The notes under the pieces were generated by a model. That model was not told the origin of the DNA and ran no database searches. It saw only the letters and a list, made by a program, of their open reading frames with translations. Below are positions 1 through 7,279 of a stretch of 35,846 nt of DNA, piece after piece. A program made the position numbers and the translations under genes. The stretch is from Streptomyces aculeolatus (lineage in GTDB: Bacteria; Actinomycetota; Actinomycetes; Streptomycetales; Streptomycetaceae), in assembly GCF_020400605.1 (NCBI RefSeq), contig NZ_JAINRD010000042.1, positions 1 to 35,846 on the forward strand, in the 5' to 3' direction. How positions within the stretch are numbered: the first letter of the stretch is position 1; each line of letters starts with the position of its first letter.

Positions 1-546
1 GGCCTTGGCCGCCACGTTGCCGATGCCGACCGGGGTGGTCACGTCCTCCGACTTGTCGTCGGGGTCCAGGCCGAGCGCGACCATCAGTTCCCGCAGGCCC
101 GCCACGATAGGCGGCAGCAGACGGCTCCAGATGGCGTTCTGAGCGTGGATACAGGCGATGTTCATGTTCCGGTTGGTGGCCGACTCGCTGGAGGGGCGGC
201 GCGGGATCTGGCTGTGGATGCCGACCGCCGTCTCGTGGTACGGCGCCAGCGCGTCGAACAGCGCCAGCATCGCCGCGCGGTTCATGAACAGGATGAGGGT
301 CACGTCCATCGAGCCGATGAACGCGTCGCTGGCCGACTGACCGGTCCGCGCGCCGGTGGGCTGGGCCCACTTGATGTAGTTGTCCTTGTCCAGGTCGGGC
401 AGCTCGGGCGGCTCGTCGCCGGTGGCGGCGGCAGCGGGGCGGGACAACGACAGCATGGACAGCGACGCGGCCGAGGCGCCGCCGACCAGCAGCGATCTGC
501 GGCCCAGCGAGAAGTCTGAGACAGAGGTGTGTCCGGATGTCGTCAT
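1..546 (-). CDS. napH4: Vanadium-dependent haloperoxidase, N-terminal part (runs off left edge; NapH4-like)
   Basis: Only the first 182 codons are in the window; the frame is open to base 1. The ATG at 546 has an AAGGAAG ribosome site about 6 nt upstream. The start MTTSGHTS is followed by a twin-arginine signal (GRRSLL near residues 15-20, then a hydrophobic stretch and an Ala-rich cleavage region), so Tat export is expected. The mature part (DKDNYIKWAQPT, the FDALAPYHETAVGI block, SQIPRRPSSESATNRN) closely follows the complete haloperoxidase at 7280-8866. The vanadate-binding residues lie in the missing C-terminal half, so activity cannot be judged. It follows the VHPO at 726-2162 on the same strand after about 180 bp. 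The family uses vanadate and peroxide to oxidise halide; in napyradiomycin clusters such enzymes chlorinate and cyclise the prenylated naphthoquinone. The symbol is by order and similarity only. Confidence 0.88.
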   Translation of the reverse strand, partial: MTTSGHTSVSDFSLGRRSLLVGGASAASLSMLSLSRPAAAATGDEPPELPDLDKDNYIKWAQPTGARTGQSASDAFIGSMDVTLILFMNRAAMLALFDALAPYHETAVGIHSQIPRRPSSESATNRNMNIACIHAQNAIWSRLLPPIVAGLRELMVALGLDPDDKSEDVTTPVGIGNVAAKA

Positions 547-725
547 GATCGTCTTCCTTATTCTCAGCAGGGAGGGGCTTGGAGGAGAACCTGAGAAGCG
601 GCCCTTCACGGGAAACGGGATATCGATGGCCGTGCCTTGGGCTCTCCCACGTCGTGCGGAGAGCGGCTAAGGGTGAGGGCGGCGGGTCGCGGTGCCGGCG
701 TCGGCATCGTGGCAGGGGAAGACGG

Positions 726-2162
726 TCAGTCCTTGACGTCGCCGTTGATGTGCCGCTGGACGAAGGTGTGGGCCAGGTCGCCGAACTGGGTGCCGAAGGC
801 CAGGGAGGTTTCGGCGGTCTTCGTGAAGTGGGCGCCGGCCCATACGCGGCTGGTGGCGCAGTCGTTCTCGAAGTCGGTCCAGGTGGCCCAGGTCAGTTCG
901 AGGTCGGAGGCGGGGACCGCGCCGGGCTCCCGCTGGCCGGAGCCGGCGGGGAAGGCATGGGTCCAGTTCAGGACGTCGTCGCCGAGGAAGCTGCGGGCGG
1001 CCTGGGCCTGGGCCGCGATCAAGGTGGTGAAGCCGGAGGGGTACTCGGGGTGGTTGCCCACGGGCAGGTAGCCGGTCCACTCGTCGGCGGGAATGGACTC
1101 GACGGTGCCCTTGCCGGGCCCGCCCCAGGCGGTGACCGGCTTGCTGCCGTACACGTGCCGCACGGCGCTGAAGGGCCGCACGGTGTCGTAGGCGCGCTTG
1201 TGGTGCCAGGCGGCGATCAGGCTGTCGAACCGTGCGGTCGAGCACACCAGGAACAGCTGCGCCCAGCCGTCCAGGTCCAGGTCGTGCGCCATCGCCGCGG
1301 CGCGCGGCGACAGCGTGACCGACAGCGGGGTGTGCTCGAAGAACTCCGCCTTGACCTTCTGCTCGTCGGTCAGCCCGGCCGACGCCGCGAGCACCTCGTC
1401 CACCGCCTGCCGGTAGGCGCCGGCGTCGTTGTGGTCGAGGTGGTCGGGCGCGGCGAGCTTGAACCGGGCGGGGTCCCGGTACGTCTGGGGGGCGACCAGG
1501 CCCAGTTGCGGGGTGGCGAACCGCTGGGCGGTGAAGATGCCCTTGTCGCCCGGGCCGCCGTCGGTGCGGCGGCGGTGCGGCTCGACGGCGGGCTGCCAGC
1601 GCGAGGGGTCGACGAGTTCGTCGGCGGTGTTCACCGGCCGGTAGCCGGTGTAGTCCTCGTAGGGCTGGCCGTTGTGGGTACGGTCCTTGCCGCCCAGGGC
1701 GTTCATGCCGTCCCCCATACGGGCGGCGGCGACGGCCTTGCCGGCCGTATTGCCGATACCGACCGCGGTGGACAGGTCCTGCGACTCGTCGTCAGGGTCC
1801 AGGCCCAGCGCCCCCAGCGCCTGCCGCAGGACCGGCACCCGCTCCGTGAACGCCGCCTTCACCACCTGGAACATGGCGTACAGGCCCGCGATGTTCTTGT
1901 TCCGGTTGGTGGCCGACTCCTCGGCGGGACGGCGCGGGATCCGGGAGTACACGCCGACCGCGGTCGGGTGGTACGGGGCCAGCGCGTCGAACCACGACGT
2001 CTGCAGCAGATGCGTCACCCACGTGTACGAGGACACATCCCCCGGAGCCATCGCATCCGCCGGCGGGTAACCCCCGCCACCGTGCGTGGTGATCAGGTCC
2101 CGGATGAAGTTGCCGTTGTCGAAGTCGAACGGAATCTGCTGGGCAGGGGCGGATGTCGTCAC
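726..2162 (-). CDS. napH3: Vanadium-dependent haloperoxidase without signal peptide (NapH3-like)
   Basis: 478 aa, PAP2/haloperoxidase fold. Vanadate-pocket residues visible: K322 and R329 in HHKRAYDTVRP, S376-G377 in HPEYPSGF, and R439 plus H445 in SRVWAGAH. The position after SG, which is His in classical fungal chloroperoxidase and Ser in the VHPO at 7280-8866, is Phe378 here. There is no Tat or Sec signal and the protein is about 50 residues shorter than its paralogue, so it should be cytoplasmic. The start is GTG at 2162, overlapping the upstream prenyltransferase stop (GTGA), with GGAAGAAGG about 10 nt upstream, which implies translational coupling. NapH3 of the napyradiomycin pathway catalyses a prenyl shift (alpha-hydroxyketone rearrangement) rather than halogenation; the altered motif and the place in the cluster fit that role, but this is inference. 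Confidence 0.92.
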   Translation of the reverse strand: MTTSAPAQQIPFDFDNGNFIRDLITTHGGGGYPPADAMAPGDVSSYTWVTHLLQTSWFDALAPYHPTAVGVYSRIPRRPAEESATNRNKNIAGLYAMFQVVKAAFTERVPVLRQALGALGLDPDDESQDLSTAVGIGNTAGKAVAAARMGDGMNALGGKDRTHNGQPYEDYTGYRPVNTADELVDPSRWQPAVEPHRRRTDGGPGDKGIFTAQRFATPQLGLVAPQTYRDPARFKLAAPDHLDHNDAGAYRQAVDEVLAASAGLTDEQKVKAEFFEHTPLSVTLSPRAAAMAHDLDLDGWAQLFLVCSTARFDSLIAAWHHKRAYDTVRPFSAVRHVYGSKPVTAWGGPGKGTVESIPADEWTGYLPVGNHPEYPSGFTTLIAAQAQAARSFLGDDVLNWTHAFPAGSGQREPGAVPASDLELTWATWTDFENDCATSRVWAGAHFTKTAETSLAFGTQFGDLAHTFVQRHINGDVKD

Positions 2163-3079
2163 GAGGCTCGGCCTTCTTCCGCTTCGATTGCCTTCATCTG
2201 CACAGCGGAAACCTGATAATGCGCTGCGAGGTCCAGGACTTCACGCTCGGGCGACCACTTGGCGGCCGTGGCGTTGATGAGAGCACCGGGGTACTTGTGC
2301 GGCGTGGCCCGCAGGAACTTCTCGATCCTCGGTTCCAGGCGGGCAGGAAGGTCCGCCGGGTCGATACCCCGGCGCGGCTTCGGCGCGAAGGCAATCCGAA
2401 GAATCTCCTCCGCATCCCAACTGAGCGTGGTGTAGATGCGGTAGGCCTGGCACGCGTATGCCACCATCGCGTCGCTGGGTTCGCTCATCCCGGTTTCGTG
2501 CAGCATGGCGGACACGGTCTTCTGGTCAAGGTTTCCGGCGGTGGCGGCGGAGACCTGGAAGTACAGGTTTATCGTTTTGTTCACGTAGTCGACGCCGATC
2601 AGCGCCACACGGTCCAGGCCGTGGCGGGCGAAGAATTCGGCGTTCCCGCCCACCGCGCGCGGCATGGAGGGCAGCCCGGCCAGCGCGGCCACCGTCTGCT
2701 GGTCGTGCGGGAAGTTCGCGTAGATCTTCTTGAAACCGCCGACGATGCCGCAGTCGATGTAGTGCTCGCTGGTGGGCGCCAGCGACACGATCTCCGCGAG
2801 TACGGTGCTGACCGGATGGTCCGTTTCCGTGAGGATTCCGCTCGCCAGGGCGCGGGCATACGGGTCGCTGATCCCCGGGGAAACCTGAGCGGAATATTCC
2901 ATTTCCGGCACATGTGTGCCGGCCTGGAGGCTTAAGATAACACCGCCGGCGTCCGAGAACCCGCCCTCGAATGCGGAGAGGGTCGGCCAGACCTTGTCAC
3001 GCGAGAAAGGCGCATCGACCATCCGGGCCGATTCCTCGATGGCCGAGTAAAGCTTTTCCGCCCCAGTAGCTCCGGACAC
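2159..3079 (-). CDS. napT9: ABBA-fold aromatic prenyltransferase (CloQ/NphB family, NapT9-like)
   Basis: 306 aa, the usual NphB length. Family blocks are visible: EKLYSAIEESARMV at the N-terminus, SRDKVWPTLSAF, the GGFKKIYANFP block, LPSMPRAVGGNAEFFARHGLD, and the C-terminal HYQVSAVQ. These soluble Mg-independent or Mg-dependent enzymes attach a prenyl group from GPP or DMAPP to a phenolic ring. I place the start at GTG 3079, which aligns with the NphB N-terminus and has GGAG 6 nt upstream. An earlier in-frame GTG at 3142 lacks a ribosome site. Codon 49 is TTA (2933-2935), rare in Streptomyces and suggesting bldA dependence. The gene is divergent from the second prenyltransferase (273 bp apart) and overlaps the VHPO behind it by 4 bp. 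Which of the two prenylations of the naphthoquinone it performs is not visible in the sequence. Confidence 0.93.
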   Translation of the reverse strand: MSGATGAEKLYSAIEESARMVDAPFSRDKVWPTLSAFEGGFSDAGGVILSLQAGTHVPEMEYSAQVSPGISDPYARALASGILTETDHPVSTVLAEIVSLAPTSEHYIDCGIVGGFKKIYANFPHDQQTVAALAGLPSMPRAVGGNAEFFARHGLDRVALIGVDYVNKTINLYFQVSAATAGNLDQKTVSAMLHETGMSEPSDAMVAYACQAYRIYTTLSWDAEEILRIAFAPKPRRGIDPADLPARLEPRIEKFLRATPHKYPGALINATAAKWSPEREVLDLAAHYQVSAVQMKAIEAEEGRAS

Positions 3080-3187
3080 CAAGCACTCCAAGCAGTCGAT
3101 GCCGATCAGGTTCTGCGAAATCCTGGTGTGCGACCCTACCACCGGCCACTAAAGAGTCACTCGAAAGGAACTATGGAAGGGATCTTC

Positions 3188-3216
3188 TTGACATTCCGTG
3201 CGCCCGGATCGACAAT
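3188..3216 (+). promoter_or_regulatory. Probable sigma-70-type promoter for the prenyltransferase at 3353
   Basis: TTGACA (3188-3193) and GACAAT (3211-3216) are separated by exactly 17 nt. This is a good match to the vegetative consensus and unusual for GC-rich Streptomyces intergenic DNA. Transcription would start near 3223, giving a leader of about 130 nt. It lies in the divergent gap between the two prenyltransferase genes. I found no equally good promoter facing the minus-strand gene. Confidence 0.6.
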
Positions 3217-3352
3217 TCATGGAGTGACGAAAATAGGCGTGCCATGCCTGTCGTCCCTGCTCACCGCAACCGGGAAAATGGAGATGTCAGGGCCGATGTC
3301 CTGATTCACGCAGACGCTCGTCACGAACTGTTCTGATTGAACTGGAGGGCAA

Positions 3353-4261
3353 ATGACTGACACAGGCATGGAAGGTCTTTACGCCGCCATCGAGGAGGCG
3401 TCCGGGTTGTTGGACGTAGCCCCCTCGCGTGACAAGGTGTGGCCGATCCTGTCCGCGTACGAGTTGGACAAGGTCGTTGTGGCCTTCCGCGTGACGACGC
3501 GCGGCAGCAAGGACCTCGACTGCCGTTTCACGGCGCTGCCGGCGGACGTCAACCCGTACCGCTACGCGGTGTCGAAGGGGATCGCCGAGGCCACGGACCA
3601 TCCTGTCGGTACGCTCCTGGACGATGTCCAGGCGAACATCCCGGTGACCGCCCACGGTGTCGACTTCGGAGTCGTCGAGGGCTTCAGGAAGACCTGGACG
3701 TTCCTGCCGGGCAACGATCTGCAGAAGCTGTCGAAGGTCGCGGCGCTGCCGTCCATGCCGCCGAGCCTGGCCGAGAACCTCGACTTCTACGCCCGCTACG
3801 GCCTGGACGACAAGAACAGCATGATCGGGATCGACTACCCGAGCCGGACGGTGAACGTCTACTTCCTGCAGTTCCCCGACGAGACCCGCGAGCCGGAGAC
3901 CGTCCGGGCCATGCTGCGGGATCTGGGGCTGCCGGAGCCGAGCGAGCAGATGCTGACGCTCGCCAAGCAGGCCGTGGGCATCTACACCACCCTGACGTGG
4001 GACTCGCCGAAGATCCAGCGGATCACGTTCGCCACCCTGGTTCCCGACGCCGAGGCCCTGCCCGGCCGCATCGCGGTGGAGCCGAGCGTGGAGAAGTTCG
4101 CGAGGAACGTCCCGCACACCTACCCCGGTCCGGTCCAGGGCCTGTACAACGTGGCCTCGTACTCCGGCGGCGAGTACTTCAAGCTCCAGACCTACCACCA
4201 GCTTGCCGAGGGCTCGCTGGAGGCGCGGGTCCTGCTGGGCGCGGCGGGCGCCGGCAGCTGA
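3353..4261 (+). CDS. napT8: ABBA-fold aromatic prenyltransferase (CloQ/NphB family, NapT8-like)
   Basis: 302 aa, full length for the family. Conserved blocks: YAAIEEASGLLDV, SRDKVWPILSAYE, DHPVGTLLDDVQ, the EGFRKTWTFLPG strand, LPSMPPSLAENLDFYARYGLDD, YGIxTxTLTWD-type strand (GIYTTLTWDSPKI), and a C-terminal YFKLQTYHQLAEG. The ATG at 3353 has GGAGG 5 nt upstream. It is clearly paralogous to the gene at 2159-3079 but distinct from it, which fits a pathway that needs two different prenylations (one geranyl, one dimethylallyl). NapT8 of the reference cluster is the enzyme I recall as acting early on the THN-derived core; assignment here is by position. Transcribed alone from the promoter at 3188-3216 and ending in a strong terminator. 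Confidence 0.93.
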   Translation: MTDTGMEGLYAAIEEASGLLDVAPSRDKVWPILSAYELDKVVVAFRVTTRGSKDLDCRFTALPADVNPYRYAVSKGIAEATDHPVGTLLDDVQANIPVTAHGVDFGVVEGFRKTWTFLPGNDLQKLSKVAALPSMPPSLAENLDFYARYGLDDKNSMIGIDYPSRTVNVYFLQFPDETREPETVRAMLRDLGLPEPSEQMLTLAKQAVGIYTTLTWDSPKIQRITFATLVPDAEALPGRIAVEPSVEKFARNVPHTYPGPVQGLYNVASYSGGEYFKLQTYHQLAEGSLEARVLLGAAGAGS

Positions 4262-4289
4262 CGGCACCGACCGCCCCCCTTCTTTCTTC

Positions 4290-4330
4290 GGGACCGCGGC
4301 ACCGGGACCCCGGTGCCGCGGTCCCCTTTT
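4290..4330 (+). terminator. Rho-independent terminator of the plus-strand prenyltransferase gene
   Basis: Perfect 17-bp arms (4290-4306 and 4309-4325) form a very stable GC hairpin, followed by CTTTT at 4326-4330. It starts 28 bp after the stop codon at 4261. A short tandem run of GCGGTT hexamers follows at about 4355-4380. Confidence 0.85.
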
Positions 4331-4409
4331 CCGCTGCCGGTGCCGGTGCCGCGGCGGTTGCGGTTGCGGTTGCGGTTGCGGGGGGTTTTCCAGGCGGTGG
4401 CATGGCGAA

Positions 4410-4459
4410 GCTCCCGGTGTGCGGGGGATCTCGGCCGAGATCCCCCGCACACCGGGAGC
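4410..4459. terminator. Perfect 50-bp palindrome between convergent genes
   Basis: Arms 4410-4434 and 4435-4459 are exact reverse complements (25 + 25 bp, no spacer). It sits 35 bp downstream, in transcription sense, of the halogenase stop at 4495 and about 150 bp after the stop of the opposing prenyltransferase gene. No T-tract follows on either strand, as is common for Streptomyces terminators. Most likely the terminator for the halogenase gene, working in both directions. A protein-binding palindrome cannot be excluded. Confidence 0.7.
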
Positions 4460-4494
4460 CTGTGTCCTGCGGTGCGCCGGCCGGCGCCCGTGCC

Positions 4495-5772
4495 TCAGCT
4501 ACCGGCGGGCGTGGACTTGGCATCCTCGATGAGGTCGTCGACGTTGAGCTCGAACAGCCCGCCCTGCCGGCCGCTGAGCCCGGAGACCAGCTTGACGAAG
4601 TCGACCTCCGCCGCGTTCTCCTTCTCCGGGTCGACCATCTCCTGGGCCATGTTGAAGTAGAAGCCCTTGGTCTTCGAGCGGTCGTAGAACCCCTCCACGA
4701 ACTTGCGGATGTCGTGGAAGAACTCCTGGTACGCGTTGGAGTACCGGTCGAGTGCCTTCTCCTCGATCGCCGGGTACTGGAGTATCTGGTCGACGACCTT
4801 CGACAGGGTGCTGCCCGCCAGGGTCGCCAGCGCCACGCCGGTGGAGAACAGCGGGTCCACGAACGCGGCGGCGTCGCCGACCAGCGCCCAGCCCTTCCCG
4901 TAGAACCGGTCGTTGGTGTACGACCAGTCGCGCGCGGAGCGGTAACCCGCGGCCTGCGTGGCGTCCTTGAGGAGTTCCTTCAGCTTGGTGGTCGAAGCGA
5001 TCTCGGACTGGAAGAGGTCCTCCAGCGACTTGCCGGACTCGGTCGCCAGTTCCGAACGCGTCACGTAGCCGACGCTGAAGACGCCCTTGTCGATCGGGAT
5101 GCCCCAGAACCAGCCGTCCGAGGTCCCCTCGATGAGGATGTTGCTCCACTCGTCGCCGGGGAGGCGGTGGCAGTTGTCGAAGTACGTCCACACCGCGACG
5201 TTGCGCAGCTGTTCGTTCCAGTTGACCTCGGTGTACTTGCGGCCGATGACGCGGGCCTGCCCGGAGGCGTCGATGACCAGGGAGGCCCGGGCCTCCTGGG
5301 TGCCGCCCAGGCCGCGCAGGGCGTAGCGGACGCCGACGACGCGGCCGTCCTCCTCGATGGTGTCCTTGACCGTCGCGTCCTCCACGACGAAGGCACCCAG
5401 CTCACGGGCCCGGTCCAGGACCAGCGCGTCCAGGTCCGCGCGGCGCGTGTGGAAGGCGTAGGGGATACGGCCGCCCGTGCTGAACGAAAAGTTCCACGGC
5501 ACCTCGTTGTTGCCCCAGACCAGGGTGCCGCCGTACTTCCGCTCGAACCCCTTGGCCTCCATCCGCTCCTTCAGCCCGAGTTCCTCCATGGGAACCATCA
5601 CGCCGGGGATGAGCGACTCCCCCACGTGATAACGCGGGAACCGCTCGCGGTCGAGCACGAGGACACGGCGTCCGCGCTTGGAGAGCAGCGCGGCTGTGGT
5701 CGCACCGGCGGGTCCACCACCGATGACAATAACGTCGAAATCGCCAGAAAACCCGACAACGTTGGACGACAT
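4495..5772 (-). CDS. napH2: Flavin-dependent halogenase (NapH2-like)
   Basis: 425 aa. The N-terminal FAD-binding Rossmann motif is at about residues 14-24 (VIVIGGGPAGA), followed by the HVGESLIPG block near 49-57. The halogenase signature WxWxIP is present as WFWGIP at 221-226, which separates halogenases from ordinary monooxygenases. A Lys in the ERKYGGTLVWG segment (K79) is a candidate for the catalytic lysine that guides HOCl. A second FAD contact is GWALVGDAAAFVDPLFSTGV. The start ATG 5772 has GGAAGG 6 nt upstream; an in-frame upstream extension to 5844 lacks a ribosome site. The family needs FADH2 from a separate reductase, and none is encoded here. Its role in a cluster whose chlorination is credited to VHPOs is unclear. 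Single-gene unit facing the 50-bp palindrome. Confidence 0.92.
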   Translation of the reverse strand: MSSNVVGFSGDFDVIVIGGGPAGATTAALLSKRGRRVLVLDRERFPRYHVGESLIPGVMVPMEELGLKERMEAKGFERKYGGTLVWGNNEVPWNFSFSTGGRIPYAFHTRRADLDALVLDRARELGAFVVEDATVKDTIEEDGRVVGVRYALRGLGGTQEARASLVIDASGQARVIGRKYTEVNWNEQLRNVAVWTYFDNCHRLPGDEWSNILIEGTSDGWFWGIPIDKGVFSVGYVTRSELATESGKSLEDLFQSEIASTTKLKELLKDATQAAGYRSARDWSYTNDRFYGKGWALVGDAAAFVDPLFSTGVALATLAGSTLSKVVDQILQYPAIEEKALDRYSNAYQEFFHDIRKFVEGFYDRSKTKGFYFNMAQEMVDPEKENAAEVDFVKLVSGLSGRQGGLFELNVDDLIEDAKSTPAGS

Positions 5773-6122
5773 ATAGGACCTTCCAGTTCCGATGCGGCCG
5801 CACCAGCGATTCGCGTGAAGACCCCCTCCACGCATGCAGAACACGCTTCACGACCAGCGTGACGGGGTCTGCCCGGCGGTGTCATCGCCCAGATTGCTCA
5901 GTGGAGAATCCACCGGGACCGTGCGGCGACTCGACCTGGAGCCGCACTGGAACTGAACTCGATATTCCGCAGAGCAGACGTGGTTGTTGTTTCCGCCCGG
6001 CCGCTTCGGGGCGTCGCGCAAGCCCCCTGCGCGTCGTGGGGCGGAGTGCCGCACGCCGCGGGCCGGGAAGTACGGGCGGGGTGGCGGGGCGGGGTGGTGT
6101 TCCGGCCGGGTGCCGGCCGGCG
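5773..6122. other. 350-bp gap upstream of the halogenase gene
   Basis: No credible ORF. It must hold the halogenase promoter on the minus strand, but I see no convincing -35/-10 pair. The 6000-6120 part is a G-rich run next to the stop of the membrane protein gene. Confidence 0.4.
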
Positions 6123-6725
6123 TCACACGTCGGCGTGTCTCGTCACGGACCCGGACGCCGCCGGATCCACGGCGGCGGAAGCGGTCCCGGCAGGCTCCGG
6201 GTGCCCGGGCCCGGCGGGTTCAGCGGGTTCAGCAGGTTCAGCAGGTTCAGCGGGTCCGGCGGGTTCGGCGGGTTCGGGCCGGCTGTGTGCCTTCGAGTAG
6301 CCGATGACCACGAAGGCGGCCGCGACGATCACCAGGTTCTTGAGGATGTACTGCCCTTCGAGGGTGCCGATGCAAAAGCCCTCCCAGGTCTCCTTCGGGA
6401 AGATGAAGAGCGGTGTGAACGTCCCCGCCATGTGTGCCAGGAGTCCGATACTCGTCAGGGGAACCAGTCTCCCGCTGATCAGCAGCAGCCCGAGCACGGT
6501 TTCCAGCGTGCCGGTCACGACGGAAGCAGCGGTCCCTTCGATGACCCCGAATGTCAGCCTCTCCACGGTCTTCGAAGCCAGCACTTCCGCCGGGCTGACT
6601 CCGGGGAAGAACTTGGGTACTCCGAACCAGAGGTAGATGATTCCGATCGAGATTCTGAGCGCCGCGATCCCGAACGAGGCGCCGAGCCTCTCCAGGGAGC
6701 GAGTGAGCTGTAAGTAAATGCGCAT
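6123..6725 (-). CDS. DoxX/DUF417-like membrane protein with a Pro-Ala-Glu repeat tail
   Basis: 200 aa. About four hydrophobic segments are visible (roughly 19-38, 66-84, 88-108, 128-143), with LRISIGIIYLWFGVPKF at the N-terminus resembling DoxX/DUF417 proteins. The family sits in the cytoplasmic membrane and is linked to redox processes; no substrate is known to me. Residues 149-173 are a charged PAEPAE-type tail encoded by a 9-bp tandem repeat, which looks like a recent expansion at the C-terminus. The ATG at 6725 has GGGGGAG 9 nt upstream. Codon 5 is TTA (6711-6713), so translation may depend on bldA. It lies between the halogenase and the exported VHPO genes, divergent from the latter. A role in quinone redox or product handling is only a guess. 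Confidence 0.75.
   Translation of the reverse strand: MRIYLQLTRSLERLGASFGIAALRISIGIIYLWFGVPKFFPGVSPAEVLASKTVERLTFGVIEGTAASVVTGTLETVLGLLLISGRLVPLTSIGLLAHMAGTFTPLFIFPKETWEGFCIGTLEGQYILKNLVIVAAAFVVIGYSKAHSRPEPAEPAGPAEPAEPAEPAEPAGPGHPEPAGTASAAVDPAASGSVTRHADV
6212..6276 (+). repeat. 9-bp tandem repeat encoding the (P/A/E)n tail
   Basis: About seven imperfect copies of a 9-mer of the type CAGCGGGTT/CGGCGGGTT. On the minus strand they encode repeating Pro-Ala-Glu or Pro-Ala-Gly residues at the end of the DoxX-like protein. Copy number is likely variable between strains. Confidence 0.8.
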
Positions 6726-7014
6726 GGGCCGTTACTCCCCCGCATGTGTCTCACTTCGGGCAGATGCCATTGAAGATTCCATGTCCCGCTTAAGGCATGG
6801 TGGAGACACGGCAGGGCCGACTGTCCAGCTTCCGGAAAATGGCCGGCGCATCGGCGCCCTTTTACCCACTGCGATGCCGGCGTCCGCCAGGTCAGCTGCC
6901 CTCACCGTATCCGGAGCCGGGTGTGAGCCTCCGGGGCGGGTCAATTATTTCTCCACACCGTGAATTTCCCGTGCCGACTGCCGGGCACGTCGGGGCAATC
7001 GCTTACCTTAGGTT

Positions 7015-7049
7015 GCCTCTAGTGGGCCTCTAGTAACGGCCAGTACGGT
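7015..7049 (+). promoter_or_regulatory. Candidate SARP-type activator site and promoter for the VHPO at 7280
   Basis: GCCTCTAGT occurs at 7015-7023 and again at 7026-7034, an exact 9-bp direct repeat with an 11-bp period (one helical turn). A TAnnnT hexamer, TACGGT, lies at 7044-7049, nine bases further on. Direct repeats with 11-bp spacing about 8 bp upstream of a -10 box are the layout bound by Streptomyces antibiotic regulatory proteins. No SARP gene is in the window. The rest of the 554-bp divergent gap 6726-7279 holds no ORF I would support. Confidence 0.4.
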
Positions 7050-7279
7050 AGCCCACAGGGCTCAGGGTGCCGCATTGAATTTCCTGGCCTTCGGCGTGAC
7101 GTGGATTTTGCCTAACCTTTCGAAGTTAATGGCAGCCCGTGCAGAACAGGAAATATGAACCGCACCCGCTCTTATGGAAGCGCCGGAACAGTCGGTGTGT
7201 GCGACAGGTCTGGGGCAAGGCCGGCCCGCAGACGTCGCCCTGGACCGCGGAGCCCCCTCCTTAGAAAGGAACACAGCGC

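Noticed and set aside
667..1245. Arg/Pro-rich ORFs antisense to or out of frame with the VHPO genes
   Set aside because: They lie wholly inside VHPO coding sequence in other frames and have no family features.
3439..5862. An 807-codon plus-strand frame across the second prenyltransferase and the halogenase
   Set aside because: It is out of frame with the prenyltransferase and antisense to the halogenase, both of which have full family motifs. Long antisense frames are normal at this GC content.
7096..7104. GTGACGTGG upstream of the exported VHPO, matching part of elements A and B
   Set aside because: A nine-base match alone is expected by chance in 36 kb of GC-rich DNA, and no TTGGC or -10 box follows at the right distance.
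6726..7279. Fur/DmdR-like iron box around TTAGGTTGCC (7009-7018) and TTGCCTAACC (about 7109-7118)
   Set aside because: Only half-sites about 100 bp apart; neither completes the 19-bp iron-box palindrome.
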